DNA of 63,914 nt from Dysgonomonas sp. ZJ279 (GCF_011039205.1 NZ_JAAKEL010000018.1:1-63914); one strand, 5' to 3'. Positions 19,519 through 29,936 are shown, numbered from the stretch's first letter. The notes: generated by a model from the sequence alone, not told the origin. Made by a program: numbers and translations.

Positions 19519-20859
19519 ATGGAACAATCAGGTTTTATAGTAGGCATCGACTTAGGTACGTCCAAGATAGTAGGTGTATTGGGGCGCAAAAACGAACAAG
19601 GTGTTATTTCGATTCTTGCATCGGAAAGTATTCCCTCCGATTCGTGCGTCAAATACGGTGTCATTTATAATATAGACGAAGCAGCAGGAAAAGTAAAAAA
19701 ACTTATCAACCTTCTCGAAAACAAAACGGGAAAGAAAATTGGTAAAGTATATGTTTCTGTTGCCGGAAAATCACTACGCGCAGTAGAACATACCGAGACT
19801 AAGCTGATGGATAATGAAACTCCTATCACATTTCTCGATATCGACAAAATGGAACAACAAGCCAAGTTAAATAAACCTGACTTTTTCACAAACTATAGCG
19901 TACTTGCTCCTGAATATTATCTGGACGGCAAATACGAGGAAGACCCTATCGGTAAAACAGCTTCGACAATTGAAGGACGTTACCGTCTGGTAATAGGAAG
20001 ACCCAATATAAAAAATAATCTGACAAAGAGTATTACAGATAAAGCTCAACTAGAAATAGCGAGCTTCATTGTAGGACCTGTTGCCAGTGGTGCTTCAATA
20101 CTTGATGAAGCCGACAGACAAGCCGGATGCGCTCTAATCGATTTTGGCGCAGGCACTACGACTCTATCTATTTACAAAAGTGGATTGCTCCGCTATATGG
20201 CTGTCGTTCCATTTGGAGGACGCACAATATCAAAAGATGTACAAGAATTAGGCTTTGTTTTCGACTCGGCCGAAACATATAAAATCAGATACGGAAAATT
20301 AGGTAAAGACAGATCTAAACCGACTCAAGGCGTTAGCCCCGATGTCGATTTAAGAGAGCTTAATAAAGTTATACAACTTCGACAAGATGAGATTATTCTG
20401 AATGTAATTAATCAGATTAAAGAATCAGGCTACGGTGATCAGCTAGAAGCCGGAATCATCATTATCGGTGGAGCTTCGCAACTAACAGGTTTGGCCGAAC
20501 ACTTAGCCGAAAAATCTCAATTACCGGTAAAAAAAGGTATCGCCAAGCGTGTATATATAAACAATGCTGCCGAGCTTCTTCAAAATCCATTCTATACTCA
20601 AGCCTTGGGCTTGTTATTATTCGCCAATGAAAATTGCGAAAAGAAAGAAGTTATAGCACCTCAACCAGTTTATACAGCGCCAATAGTAGAAAAACCAGTT
20701 GTAACAGAGCCGGAAGAAGAAGAAGAGGAGGAAGAAGAAGAAACACCTCAACCTAAGAAAAATAAGAAAAACAAAGAAGATAAGAAACAAAAAAGTTTGT
20801 TTGATTTCTTTGAGAAGATACAGAACTTCGGCGGAACTATGTTCAAAGAAGAAGATTGA
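19519..20859 (+). CDS. ftsA: Cell division protein FtsA
   Basis: 446 residues, an actin-like ATPase that tethers FtsZ to the membrane. The phosphate loops are IVGIDLGTSKIVGVLG at the N-terminus, LIDFGAGTTTLSIY in the middle and GIIIIGGASQLTGLAEHL. After the ATPase core comes a low-complexity linker with a run of ten or so glutamates, a lysine-rich patch, and a terminal amphipathic helix (SLFDFFEKIQNFGGTMF) likely to bind the membrane. The acidic and basic tail is longer than in E. coli FtsA. Confidence 0.95.
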   Translation: MEQSGFIVGIDLGTSKIVGVLGRKNEQGVISILASESIPSDSCVKYGVIYNIDEAAGKVKKLINLLENKTGKKIGKVYVSVAGKSLRAVEHTETKLMDNETPITFLDIDKMEQQAKLNKPDFFTNYSVLAPEYYLDGKYEEDPIGKTASTIEGRYRLVIGRPNIKNNLTKSITDKAQLEIASFIVGPVASGASILDEADRQAGCALIDFGAGTTTLSIYKSGLLRYMAVVPFGGRTISKDVQELGFVFDSAETYKIRYGKLGKDRSKPTQGVSPDVDLRELNKVIQLRQDEIILNVINQIKESGYGDQLEAGIIIIGGASQLTGLAEHLAEKSQLPVKKGIAKRVYINNAAELLQNPFYTQALGLLLFANENCEKKEVIAPQPVYTAPIVEKPVVTEPEEEEEEEEEETPQPKKNKKNKEDKKQKSLFDFFEKIQNFGGTMFKEED

Positions 20860-20914
20860 TCGACAGGTATTTTCTCCGTTATTCTATTTAATACAAAATA
20901 AACATCCTTAAAAT

Positions 20915-22213
20915 ATGGACGATAAAATATTAGACTTCCAGTTTCCACGTAGAACTCAAACAATTATAAAAGTAATTGGTGTGGGTGGAGGTGGCGGCAA
21001 TGCCGTAAACCATATGTACAACGAAGGGATACATGATGTATCGTTTGCACTTTGTAATACCGACAATCAAGCCCTTTGCGAATCTCCGGTCGAAACGCGT
21101 GTTCAATTAGGAAAACGTACCACCGAGGGACTGGGCGCAGGTAACCGCCCTGAAGTTGCAGCTGCTGCTGCGTTGGAAAGCAAAGAAGACATTGAACGCT
21201 TGCTGAACGATGGTACGCGAATGGCTTTTATCACTGCCGGTATGGGTGGTGGAACAGGTACAGGCGCTGCACCAACTGTAGCTCGTATTGCCAAAGACAT
21301 GGGTATATTAACGGTAGGCATAGTAACTATTCCGTTTGTATTCGAAGGACGTAAAAAGATTATACAAGCACTGAAAGGTGTTGAAGAAATAGCAAAGAAT
21401 GTCGATGCACTTCTCGTTATTAATAATGAGCGATTGATAGACATTTATGCAGACCTTACTATCCCTAATGCTTTTGCTAAAGCCGATGATACATTGACTA
21501 TTGCAGCAAAGGGTATTGCAGAGATCATTACTGTTCACGGACATATCAATCTCGACTTTGCGGATGTGAAAACTATCCTCAAAGACGGAGGTGTAGCCAT
21601 CATGAGTAGCGGATTCGGCGAAGGTGAAAACAGAGTAGAAGATGCTATACGCAACGCTCTGCATTCTCCATTATTGAATAACAATGATGTATTCGCAGCA
21701 AAGAAAATATTATTCAATATTTATTCGGGCGAACAAAATCCGCTTATTGTGGAAGAAATGGAAGCTGTTGCAAATTTCATGAAGCAGTTTGGTCCGGAGA
21801 TAGAAGTAATCTGGGGTACTGCCACCGAAAAAAATCTTGGAGAAGGAGTAAAGATTACCCTACTTGCCACAGGATTTGGAATGTCGAGCATTCCCGGCAT
21901 TGACGATCATTTGCGAGAACTTACCGAAGAGGAAGAGCGTGAGGAAGAAGAACGCTTTATGCAGGAAGAAGACGAGAAGCGCCGTATCAATGCTATGATA
22001 GAACAACATTATGGTAAAGATGGCGTGAAAACAATGGATGTAAAGACTTCATTCTTTACACCAAAACCGATTGTTCTTTCGAGTGAAGAGCTTGATGACG
22101 ATAAAATTGTCGAAGCAATAGAAAATACCCCTGTATTTAAACGCGACGATAATTTTAATCCAAGCGAATATAAAACAGATACTAAACATTCGACAGGGTT
22201 ATTCGGCGAATAA
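20915..22213 (+). CDS. ftsZ: Cell division protein FtsZ
   Basis: 432 residues, a tubulin-like GTPase that forms the Z ring. The nucleotide-binding VGGGGGNAVNHM and the tubulin signature GGGTGTGAAP are intact. The core ends near residue 330, followed by a charged linker (EEEREEEERFMQEEDEKRR). The usual C-terminal partner-binding peptide seems to be represented by IENTPVFKR, about 25 residues before the end rather than at the very end, followed by a polar tail ending TGLFGE. Confidence 0.97.
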   Translation: MDDKILDFQFPRRTQTIIKVIGVGGGGGNAVNHMYNEGIHDVSFALCNTDNQALCESPVETRVQLGKRTTEGLGAGNRPEVAAAAALESKEDIERLLNDGTRMAFITAGMGGGTGTGAAPTVARIAKDMGILTVGIVTIPFVFEGRKKIIQALKGVEEIAKNVDALLVINNERLIDIYADLTIPNAFAKADDTLTIAAKGIAEIITVHGHINLDFADVKTILKDGGVAIMSSGFGEGENRVEDAIRNALHSPLLNNNDVFAAKKILFNIYSGEQNPLIVEEMEAVANFMKQFGPEIEVIWGTATEKNLGEGVKITLLATGFGMSSIPGIDDHLRELTEEEEREEEERFMQEEDEKRRINAMIEQHYGKDGVKTMDVKTSFFTPKPIVLSSEELDDDKIVEAIENTPVFKRDDNFNPSEYKTDTKHSTGLFGE

Positions 22214-22251
22214 AGATAAAGTAATATAATATAAGACTTAAAAATAAAACC

Positions 22252-22704
22252 ATGAACTTATTTGATCAAGTTAGTGAAGATATAAAGGATGCAATGCGTG
22301 CTAAAGACAAAATCAGCTTAGAAGCATTGCGTGGTATAAAAAAAGAATTCCTCGAAGCTAAAACAGCTAAAGGAGCAAATGATGAATTGTCTGACGAAGC
22401 AGCAATCCAGATCATACAGAAGATGGCTAAACAGCGTCGTGATAGTGCTGAAATATACAATGAGCAATCCCGTCCCGAATTAGCTGAAAAAGAATTAGCC
22501 GAACTGGTTGTTCTGGAAAAATATCTTCCGAAACAATTGTCTCAAGACGAATTAGACGCTAAGATTACCGAAATCATTGCACAAACAGGAGCCTCATCTC
22601 CTGCCGACATGGGCAAGGTTATGGGAGTTGCTACAAAAGCGTTAGCTGGGGTAGCTGCAGGCAAGATGATTTCGGAAACAGTGAAGAAGTTATTGAGCAA
22701 GTAA
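22252..22704 (+). CDS. GatB/YqeY domain-containing protein
   Basis: 150 residues, all helical. The YqeY family has the fold of the tRNA-binding tail domain of GatB. Family marks are DQVSEDIKDAMRAKDK, EALRGIKKEFLEAK, LEKYLPKQLSQDEL and DMGKVMGVATKALAG. Its precise role is unknown; binding to tRNA is a suggestion from the fold. It is the last gene of the dcw transcript, 38 bases after ftsZ. Confidence 0.92.
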   Translation: MNLFDQVSEDIKDAMRAKDKISLEALRGIKKEFLEAKTAKGANDELSDEAAIQIIQKMAKQRRDSAEIYNEQSRPELAEKELAELVVLEKYLPKQLSQDELDAKITEIIAQTGASSPADMGKVMGVATKALAGVAAGKMISETVKKLLSK

Positions 22705-22726
22705 ACCTAACATATATAATAATTTG

Positions 22727-22766
22727 AAAGAGCACAGTATGTACATACTGTGCTCTTTTCGTTTTC
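22727..22766 (+). terminator. Terminator of the dcw operon
   Basis: The 32 bases 22727-22758 are a perfect palindrome (arms AAAGAGCACAGTAT, loop GTAC), followed by a T-rich stretch. It lies 22 bases after the yqeY stop and ends the mraZ-yqeY transcript. The A-run on the left allows termination from the other strand too, where the lipoprotein gene at 22887 ends. Confidence 0.9.
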
Positions 22767-22886
22767 ATCCACACTATTTTGGATAAAATATAATCTGGAA
22801 TCTTTACTATCACATTGTCTGAAATAGTCACGATTTAATCTGACAATTATAAATATCATACAATCATACAACTGTCCGGTAGAGTC

Positions 22887-23846
22887 TTAGTTATTATTTA
22901 TTAAATTAATAGTATATTCTTCTGTAGGTGTAGTTTCTATCCACTTACCCTCAATACTTTTTTTCTCTTTTGTCCGATTATTAACCAAAGTCAAAATATA
23001 AGAAATCCGACGCCTACGATACTGAATTTCAGTATTGACTATCAAATGTCCGGCAGGAAGTTGAATTGTTTTCGTAAACCCACCAGAATCATAAGGTACA
23101 GTTGTAACAGAATTGCTGTAAGGCTTCTTTTCTCCATTACAATAAACAGTACCATCATAAATATTAGATGGTACTTCTACCATAATTAAATCGTTTTTCA
23201 TCCATAGGAAAGCATTACTTTGGTTACTTTCAAAATATGATTGATTAACACTACTTATTAAATCATTAATAGTCGGGAATGAAATTTCTCGAGGTTCTAA
23301 AAGGTCCAAATGGAAACTGGCACCTCTTACTACGTAAAGAGAATCTCCGTCACCTTCTTTCAAGGTATATTCTATTTTATCGAACTTATATCCTTGTGAA
23401 ACCTTCTGCTTTACAATAATTTCTTTTGTTTCTTCACCGGATTGTAGTATTATAGCAAAACTAAAAATTTCTTCCGTATAATTCTCTTCTACTATAACTC
23501 TCATTGAAGTAGGCTCGTCACGGATTATCCGAAAACCCTTTTCACTCCATAATGCATTAAGTTCCCCCAAGCCAGCTAGCTCTAGACAACTATTTTCGCT
23601 AATTATTTTTCCATCCAATGATAAAGCTTCTCCATAAATACGAGTATTACCATTTTTGTTTATTACAGCGGCAATATGCCAGTCGCCATTACTCAAAGCG
23701 ACCTTAGTCTCGCCCCCTTCTCCTTCCATAGCAATAGAACTTGTAGATGGCTGGATACGTTCTTCGTCATTATCGCTGCAAGAAGAAAAACTCATAAAAG
23801 ATAATGTTACAATCAAGCACAGATAAAATAAGTTAATTTGTTTCAT
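22887..23846 (-). CDS. Lipoprotein of unknown function
   Basis: 319 residues. The N-terminus is a lipoprotein signal with lipid-modified Cys at residue 23 (LSFMSFSSC, then SDNDEE, an acidic stretch that often directs Bacteroidota lipoproteins to the surface). After it comes a beta-rich region (SSIAMEGEGGETKVALSNGDWHI) that recalls BACON-like domains, where the pattern around DW is common. No enzyme motif was seen. It is divergent from the thioredoxin-fold gene at 24151 and seems to be a single-gene unit. Confidence 0.85.
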   Translation of the reverse strand: MKQINLFYLCLIVTLSFMSFSSCSDNDEERIQPSTSSIAMEGEGGETKVALSNGDWHIAAVINKNGNTRIYGEALSLDGKIISENSCLELAGLGELNALWSEKGFRIIRDEPTSMRVIVEENYTEEIFSFAIILQSGEETKEIIVKQKVSQGYKFDKIEYTLKEGDGDSLYVVRGASFHLDLLEPREISFPTINDLISSVNQSYFESNQSNAFLWMKNDLIMVEVPSNIYDGTVYCNGEKKPYSNSVTTVPYDSGGFTKTIQLPAGHLIVNTEIQYRRRRISYILTLVNNRTKEKKSIEGKWIETTPTEEYTINLINNN

Positions 23847-24150
23847 AGTATTTAAGTTATGGTTTGCTTCAAGTAAATATAGTACATAACAAAACTTAAA
23901 ATAAATGAAGCAAAATCTATTTGCGGAATATTAAGTATTTTAAACTTAAATTAGCAATAAAGACACAATAGAATTTAGCTCTGGGAGACCAATAGAGGTT
24001 AAAGACAGTGAAAGAGGTAAGCAAAATAACTCTAAGATGTGCAATATATAGAAGCAGGGATAGAGATCTCTACCTTTTCTATATTTTACAAACATCTGTA
24101 GGTTAAGTTGTTAAAATTGTTACATTTGTGTAAACCTAATAACTACAAGT
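23847..24150. other. Divergent intergenic region
   Basis: 304 bases between two outward-facing genes. On the + side a good -7 element (24121-24128) is seen. On the minus side no convincing TAnnTTTG was found for the lipoprotein gene. No repeat or RNA structure was recognised. Confidence 0.4.
24121..24128 (+). promoter_or_regulatory. Candidate -7 element of the thioredoxin-fold gene
   Basis: TACATTTG fits TAnnTTTG and lies 22 bases before ATG 24151. The -33 region is not clear. Confidence 0.5.
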
Positions 24151-26109
24151 ATGAAAAATATCCAATTGCTACTTTCTACGATGATAGCCATGTTGGTTAG
24201 CCTCGCTTTGCAGGCTCAAACCAAAGTTATAGAACGCCCTGCCTTCGATATCTGGAATTCGACGGCACTCGAAATTGACAAAATAGAAGTTAGTGACACT
24301 GCTACGGTTTTTTATATAGATGCATTTTATCCACCGAATAGTTGGATTAGGATTGATTCGGAAACATATATAAGGGAAGATGGAAAAAATGAGAAACTGA
24401 AAATTGTAAAATCAGAAGGTATAGATTTAAATACTGAATTTACCATGCCCGAGTCGGGAGAAACTTCTTTCAAACTCACATTCCCACCAATAGACAAAAA
24501 TACAACTAAGATCGACTTCATCGAAAGCGACTGTGATGTTTGTTTCAAAATATGGGGGATTTATTTGAATGGAGACAAACCTACTCCGATCCAACTTCCT
24601 GATTCAGAAGCAAAAACTACTCAAACAGAAGCTAATTTACCTACTCCTATAATAAAGAAAGGTATTGCAAGATTATCAGGCAAGATATTCGGAAATATAC
24701 CTGCTGAACTGCTTGCTACTCCACTAAAACTTTATTCTACGAATATAATTACCGGAGAACACCCTGAATACGAAATACCTATTGATAAAAATGGAGAATT
24801 TAAACTGGAAATCCCTGTTGCCGGATTCACGATTGCCCGCCTCTATTCGCCGCTGTATTCAGGAAACATTTATCTTCTTCCTGACGAAGAGTTTAAACTA
24901 TACATCAATCCACAAGCTAAAAGCAGACAAGAGTCACGCTACCAAAAGAAATCAGAAGGGTCAGCATCATCGAGCCTCACAATCAACAAATTCAGTCTAT
25001 CAACAACAGATCTGGACGGTTTGGATAGAAAATACAGTATGATTGACCATACAAAGTTATTAGATGATATTTATAACCTAAGCCCCGATGCATATAAAGA
25101 ATATCTACTGAAAAAGACGAATGAGAATGTTGCAGCGTTGGAAGAAGACCCAACTCTTTCTGATAACATGCGACAAATAATTATTTACGACACCAAATTA
25201 TTTATGCTTCAAGAGTTGCTATCATATACGCGGAGACTAAAACTAGCATATCTAGTCAAAAATAAAATGGATTATAGCGAATATGACAAAATGGACTATA
25301 AACCGCAAGAATTGGATAAATCATATTATACATTCCTGAATGATTTCAACCTGAACGATGCTTATTATTTATATTCCGGAGCATATCCGTATACAATTTC
25401 CGAAATATATACGCTTGATATCTTCAATATTCCAAAAGAAAAAACATCAATGATCACATGGCTGAAAGAAGTCGGAAATGAGTTAAAAGATTATATAGGA
25501 AGCGCCAACGGCCTTTTTTATGAAATGGTAGCTCTAAATGAATATAAAAAGCAAATAAGTGAACTAAAGCCGTTAATTGCTGATCAGAAAGCAGAGATCA
25601 GAAAAATATTCTCAAATCAAACAATTATAGACGAACTAATTGCTGAGAACGACAAAAGTGTAGAACTTATAGCCCAAAATAGTAAAATGGTAGGTGTCAA
25701 TGTATATGATACCCCCGATGTTGCAGACGATAAAGTATTCGATACGATCTTAGAAAAATATAAAGGTAAGGTAGTTTTTGTCGATTTTTGGGCTACATGG
25801 TGCGGACCTTGCCGATCGGCTATGAAAACCGCGAAACCGGTAAAGAGCGAGTTTGAAGGAAAGGATGTAGTATTTTTATATTTAACGAACTACTCATCAC
25901 CGATGAAAACATGGCAACAAATGATTCCTGATATACATGGAGACCATTATCGCGTAAATGATAAAATATGGGATTCGTGGAGCAAGCAATATGGAATTCA
26001 GGGAATACCCGCCTATTTCATATATGACAGAGAAGGAAAACAGACACAAAAAAGCGTCGGGTTCATGGGTATTGAGAATATGAGGAAATGGATATTGGAA
26101 AGTTTATAA
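24151..26109 (+). CDS. Exported thioredoxin-fold (TlpA-like) protein with long N-terminal region
   Basis: 652 residues. It has a Sec signal peptide (MKNIQLLLSTM to ALQAQ, about 22 residues). Residues 25-500 are a beta-rich then helical region of unknown function with an immunoglobulin-like stretch (GIARLSGKIFGNIPAEL). The last 150 residues are a TlpA/ResA-like thioredoxin domain: VVFVDFWATWCGPCRSAMK with the redox pair C551 and C554, and the cis-proline loop GIPAYFIYD. Such proteins reduce or rearrange disulphides in the periplasm of Bacteroidota; the substrate is unknown. It converges with mutL. Confidence 0.88.
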   Translation: MKNIQLLLSTMIAMLVSLALQAQTKVIERPAFDIWNSTALEIDKIEVSDTATVFYIDAFYPPNSWIRIDSETYIREDGKNEKLKIVKSEGIDLNTEFTMPESGETSFKLTFPPIDKNTTKIDFIESDCDVCFKIWGIYLNGDKPTPIQLPDSEAKTTQTEANLPTPIIKKGIARLSGKIFGNIPAELLATPLKLYSTNIITGEHPEYEIPIDKNGEFKLEIPVAGFTIARLYSPLYSGNIYLLPDEEFKLYINPQAKSRQESRYQKKSEGSASSSLTINKFSLSTTDLDGLDRKYSMIDHTKLLDDIYNLSPDAYKEYLLKKTNENVAALEEDPTLSDNMRQIIIYDTKLFMLQELLSYTRRLKLAYLVKNKMDYSEYDKMDYKPQELDKSYYTFLNDFNLNDAYYLYSGAYPYTISEIYTLDIFNIPKEKTSMITWLKEVGNELKDYIGSANGLFYEMVALNEYKKQISELKPLIADQKAEIRKIFSNQTIIDELIAENDKSVELIAQNSKMVGVNVYDTPDVADDKVFDTILEKYKGKVVFVDFWATWCGPCRSAMKTAKPVKSEFEGKDVVFLYLTNYSSPMKTWQQMIPDIHGDHYRVNDKIWDSWSKQYGIQGIPAYFIYDREGKQTQKSVGFMGIENMRKWILESL

Positions 26110-26120
26110 AATAATATCAG

Positions 26121-26157
26121 GATGCTACTATCGAAACATTTTATCGATAGTAGCATC
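26121..26157. terminator. Hairpin between the convergent thioredoxin-fold gene and mutL
   Basis: GATGCTACTATCGA (26121-26134) and its exact complement (26144-26157) form a 14-bp stem with a 9-nt loop. Most of the stem is made of the last codons of mutL. The T-runs are poor on both sides, so it may protect or separate the converging transcripts rather than act as a textbook terminator. Confidence 0.5.
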
Positions 26158-27966
26158 TTCTAACATAGAAATTATTGTTCGCCCATCAGGCGTATGCTTA
26201 TGCGCAGGAGAGGCAAATAAATGGTCTACTATTTTACCCATTTCTTCACCCTCCATTCTATGACCATATGGAATAGCCGCGGCATTTGCCATCGAAAGAG
26301 CTAGTGTTTCGCGTATTTCGTCTTTCACATCACTGCCGCTATCCACACTCTTGGATATCATGCCATGAACAAGCTGCACAGCGTCCACATTCGTAATTTC
26401 AGATGGAACACCGTTAATTGCATAGGCGTTATTCCCTAAATGGCTTAAATCGAATCCTACAGCTTCAAGATCATCCATCAGATAAGGAATCATTGCTGCT
26501 TCGGATGGTGACAGCTCTATTATCTCAGGAAACAGTGTCCGCTGTGATATACCTTTTTTCTGTTGAATCTGATTCAGAAATTGATCGAACAATATGCGAA
26601 TATGTGCCCTATGCTGATCGATAAGCATTAATCCCGATTTGACAGATGTAAGAATATATCTGTTCTTGTATTGATAATGCACTACCATTTCTTGCAGAAT
26701 CTCGTTTCCGGTTATCTCCTTAGACTCTGGTTGAAATAAATCGCTTGTAGTACCAGGCAGTACAGAATCAACTTCTGATTCTTTCTCAAAACCTTCATAA
26801 AACTTCTCCCAATCCAGATTCGGACGCTTGTATCCACTACCCCCACCCGACGATGGCGATTTAAATGGATTATAAGATGGATTTACATTTACACGTGGTT
26901 GCTCCACAAACTTAGACGGGTCATGGATCGGAATATCGATAGCCCCATCCGTATCGAAATCGATAGTAGGAACTTCATTGAACTTACCCAATGCTTCTTT
27001 TACAGCTGCAGATAGTATTTGCCAGATAGGCTGTTCATTTTCGAATTTAATTTCGGTCTTGGTAGGATGTATATTTACATCGATAGTACTTGGATCTACT
27101 TCAAGATATATGAAATAATTGGGATTCTCTCCCGATGGAATTAACGGATCGAAGGCATTAGTCACAGCCTTATTAAAATATGGATGACGCATATATCGCC
27201 CATTAACAAAGAAATATTGTAAAGCACGGGTTTTTCGAGCCGATTCGGGTTTACCGATAAATCCATATATTTTAGCTAATGTGGTATCAACATCAATTGA
27301 GATCAGCTGCTGATTAAAATTCTTTCCTATTACATTAACAATCCGCTGACGTAGACCACAAGCAGGATAGCGAAGCATTTCCACATCGTTATCTACAAAA
27401 GAGAATTCTATATCGGGATGAACAAGGACAATACGCTCCAATTCCGTGAGGATATTCCTTCGTTCCGTATCGTTCGACTTTAAAAACTTACGACGGGCAG
27501 GAACATTAAAAAAAATATTCTTTACAGATAAATTACTACCCGAAGAGCAAGCTACAGTCTCCTGCAATTCTACTTTCGATCCCGATATTTGCAGTAAAGT
27601 ACCAACCTCATCGTCCTTTTGCTTAGTTCTTAGTTCAACTTGAGCAATTGCGGCAATAGAAGGAAGTGCTTCTCCACGAAAACCCATGGTACGAAGAGCA
27701 AACAAATCATCTGCCACTCTAATTTTAGAAGTAGCATGGCGCTCGAAAGCCATACGGGCATCAGTTCCCGACATTCCCTTTCCATTATCTATTACCTGAA
27801 TGAGAGTACGCCCTGCATCTTTAATAATAAGTTGTATACTATCAGCTCCTGCATCAATAGAATTCTCGACCAACTCTTTCACAACGGAAGCCGGTCGCTG
27901 AATAACCTCTCCTGCAGCAATCTGATTGGCTATAGAATCGGGTAAAAGATGTATTATATCGCTCAT
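26128..27966 (-). CDS. mutL: DNA mismatch repair protein MutL
   Basis: 612 residues. The N-terminal GHKL ATPase has [18 protein letters not shown], and [15 protein letters not shown], with [10 protein letters not shown] and [13 protein letters not shown] in the transducer domain. The C-terminal dimerisation domain has [14 protein letters not shown] near residue 450, where endonuclease-type MutL proteins have DQHAxHExxxxE, and TPDGRT near 593 in place of CPHGRP. So the metal site of the nicking activity appears to be missing, although no MutH is seen in the window. It is last in an operon behind the OstA-like gene (39-base gap). Confidence 0.95.
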   Translation of the reverse strand: MSDIIHLLPDSIANQIAAGEVIQRPASVVKELVENSIDAGADSIQLIIKDAGRTLIQVIDNGKGMSGTDARMAFERHATSKIRVADDLFALRTMGFRGEALPSIAAIAQVELRTKQKDDEVGTLLQISGSKVELQETVACSSGSNLSVKNIFFNVPARRKFLKSNDTERRNILTELERIVLVHPDIEFSFVDNDVEMLRYPACGLRQRIVNVIGKNFNQQLISIDVDTTLAKIYGFIGKPESARKTRALQYFFVNGRYMRHPYFNKAVTNAFDPLIPSGENPNYFIYLEVDPSTIDVNIHPTKTEIKFENEQPIWQILSAAVKEALGKFNEVPTIDFDTDGAIDIPIHDPSKFVEQPRVNVNPSYNPFKSPSSGGGSGYKRPNLDWEKFYEGFEKESEVDSVLPGTTSDLFQPESKEITGNEILQEMVVHYQYKNRYILTSVKSGLMLIDQHRAHIRILFDQFLNQIQQKKGISQRTLFPEIIELSPSEAAMIPYLMDDLEAVGFDLSHLGNNAYAINGVPSEITNVDAVQLVHGMISKSVDSGSDVKDEIRETLALSMANAAAIPYGHRMEGEEMGKIVDHLFASPAHKHTPDGRTIISMLEDATIDKMFR

Positions 27967-28005
27967 GTGGGTATTTTAATTTGAATGAGAAGAGATACTT
28001 CTCAA

Positions 28006-29910
28006 TTATTCTTCCCTATCGAAAACAGCCGACCGCTTCGGTCGCACATCAGTTGCTTTCTTAGATACTTTTCTGAATATATCGTCTTTATCTAAAGGCC
28101 GCAGATAGTCGTACCAGTAGAAATCTTTGAGTCGCCGCTGATCTGACGCAACCATCTCTAATGGAGTCATTTTCCCGACCGGCGTAGGCCAGACTTTCAA
28201 TTTCTCCATCTTTCCATCATTCATGAAAATTTCAAGATAACTACCCTCGAGCCAGTTGAGCCCAATCATAGCACCATCTTTTTCCTGTGGATAAAATATG
28301 GACTCTGCATTTCCCTCTACAAATATACGCCTAAGCTTTTTCCCTTCGAAAAATGCTTTGAGAGAACGTCCTTTCAATTGATTATAATTTAGAGAATCTT
28401 TCTTTTCGATCGAAAAACTATATCTTTTCACATGAATATAGTCTATCGTACTATCATTCATATACACAACAATCGTATCGCCCGACAGTTGATTTTGCTC
28501 ATTCCATAATACAGGATCCCGATAGAGGTATAATACCGAGTCTTTCGAATTGAATTGCATAGAATCACAAACACCCTGCATATCAGACCGATAGAAACGA
28601 ACTCCATGATATGCCTTTATCTCCCTATAATCTACTTTTATAGAATCAGATTTGTCTGGCACGCGAGGAGGAAGAGAAGGCAAACGACGAGCTAAAGCTG
28701 TCGAATCGGGAGATATGCTATCGAAAGCCGGTTGCATATCTGTATGGATAGAATCCATTTTTATGAGATCGGTATTAACAGAATCTGTTTGTATTGAATC
28801 TGCTTTTACAGAAGGAGCAAGGGTCGAATCAATAGGTGTCTCCCTTAGCTTCATCTCGCTCACAGTGATAAGCTTCAATGTATCGGCATGTATATACAGA
28901 CTATCTCCTTGAGAATAGTCGATGGCAAAGGCCGAGTCGGTAGCCATTGCATAATTGGTACGTTCGTTATAGAACCCATAATGTCCCCTAAGGATAAAAT
29001 GTTTCGTAGTGTCTTGCAGAAACATATTACCAAACACTTCACCATAACCTTCGGCTTTATTGTAGAAAATAGAGTCGCCTCGTAGATACTGATTACCCTC
29101 TTTATTCACGACCGTAGACTGGTTAAGCAACATAGATTTATCAGTCACTGTGTTATACCAGCCTCTGCTTGTATATATGGTTCCACTATCGGATAAGATA
29201 GTAGATGGACTCAATATAGTTGCAATCTTAGTTCCTGTATTATATTTCAATGTATCCGAATAGAGCTTGAAATTAGGATTTAGCAATATTACACTATCGA
29301 TAAAAGTAGCCATTTTCAAATCGGGTTCGTATTGCCCCCAATAAGAAGTCAATTCGTTAAGCGAATCCACAAGCATTCCACCATCAAAGTAATAACCTAA
29401 ATTCTGTAAACGATCATAGTTCAGACTATCTGTAAAGAGAGTTACATTTTGAGGCACATTTTCGAGACGAACATTCTCGCGTACCATAACCAACTTTGTA
29501 TTTCCGTCATAATACATATAATTACCATACAGAAATATTGTATCCCCTTGTTCCATTCGAACATTACTGAATGCTTCGAAAGAATTTAATTTCTCATCAT
29601 AATGAGCACTATCGCAATACAGATATGCACCGTCATGATAGAAAACAACACTATCGATCAGCACCTGATAATCGAAACCTTGTGCTTTAGTCACAGACTC
29701 GGCAGACTCTAACTTGATAAGTTTAGGTGCTGCTTTTGCCGGCTCTTTCTTCTGAGGGCTTTGTGGCTTCTGAGGTACTTGCGTCACAGAATAATCTACC
29801 CCCGAATAAAACAGCGTTTGAGCAGAGGCATAAATAGCAAGCAGGCATAGTATACTGACCAGCGGTATTCTATGCCTTTGCTTTATGTATTGTATAAATT
29901 GATTAAACAC
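28006..29910 (-). CDS. OstA-like (LptA-related) envelope protein
   Basis: 634 residues. An N-terminal export signal (PLVSILCLLAIYASA) is followed by a long beta-rich region with repeated motifs of the form DTIFLYGNYMYYDGNTKLVM, ENVRLENV and DSLNYDR. These are the short jellyroll repeats of the OstA/LptA family, which carry or bind lipopolysaccharide between the inner and outer membrane. The central part (about residues 370-430) is Ser/Asp-rich with repeated DSIxTDS units. It lies in an operon with parvulin-like chaperones, in keeping with outer-membrane assembly. Confidence 0.85.
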   Translation of the reverse strand: MFNQFIQYIKQRHRIPLVSILCLLAIYASAQTLFYSGVDYSVTQVPQKPQSPQKKEPAKAAPKLIKLESAESVTKAQGFDYQVLIDSVVFYHDGAYLYCDSAHYDEKLNSFEAFSNVRMEQGDTIFLYGNYMYYDGNTKLVMVRENVRLENVPQNVTLFTDSLNYDRLQNLGYYFDGGMLVDSLNELTSYWGQYEPDLKMATFIDSVILLNPNFKLYSDTLKYNTGTKIATILSPSTILSDSGTIYTSRGWYNTVTDKSMLLNQSTVVNKEGNQYLRGDSIFYNKAEGYGEVFGNMFLQDTTKHFILRGHYGFYNERTNYAMATDSAFAIDYSQGDSLYIHADTLKLITVSEMKLRETPIDSTLAPSVKADSIQTDSVNTDLIKMDSIHTDMQPAFDSISPDSTALARRLPSLPPRVPDKSDSIKVDYREIKAYHGVRFYRSDMQGVCDSMQFNSKDSVLYLYRDPVLWNEQNQLSGDTIVVYMNDSTIDYIHVKRYSFSIEKKDSLNYNQLKGRSLKAFFEGKKLRRIFVEGNAESIFYPQEKDGAMIGLNWLEGSYLEIFMNDGKMEKLKVWPTPVGKMTPLEMVASDQRRLKDFYWYDYLRPLDKDDIFRKVSKKATDVRPKRSAVFDREE

Positions 29911-29936
29911 CTAATCGTTTATAATTTAATCTCTTA

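Noticed and set aside
20700-20860. Glu-rich run in ftsA as a sequencing or frameshift error
   Set aside because: The frame stays open through the GAA/GAG run and ends with a sensible amphipathic helix, so it is a real low-complexity linker.
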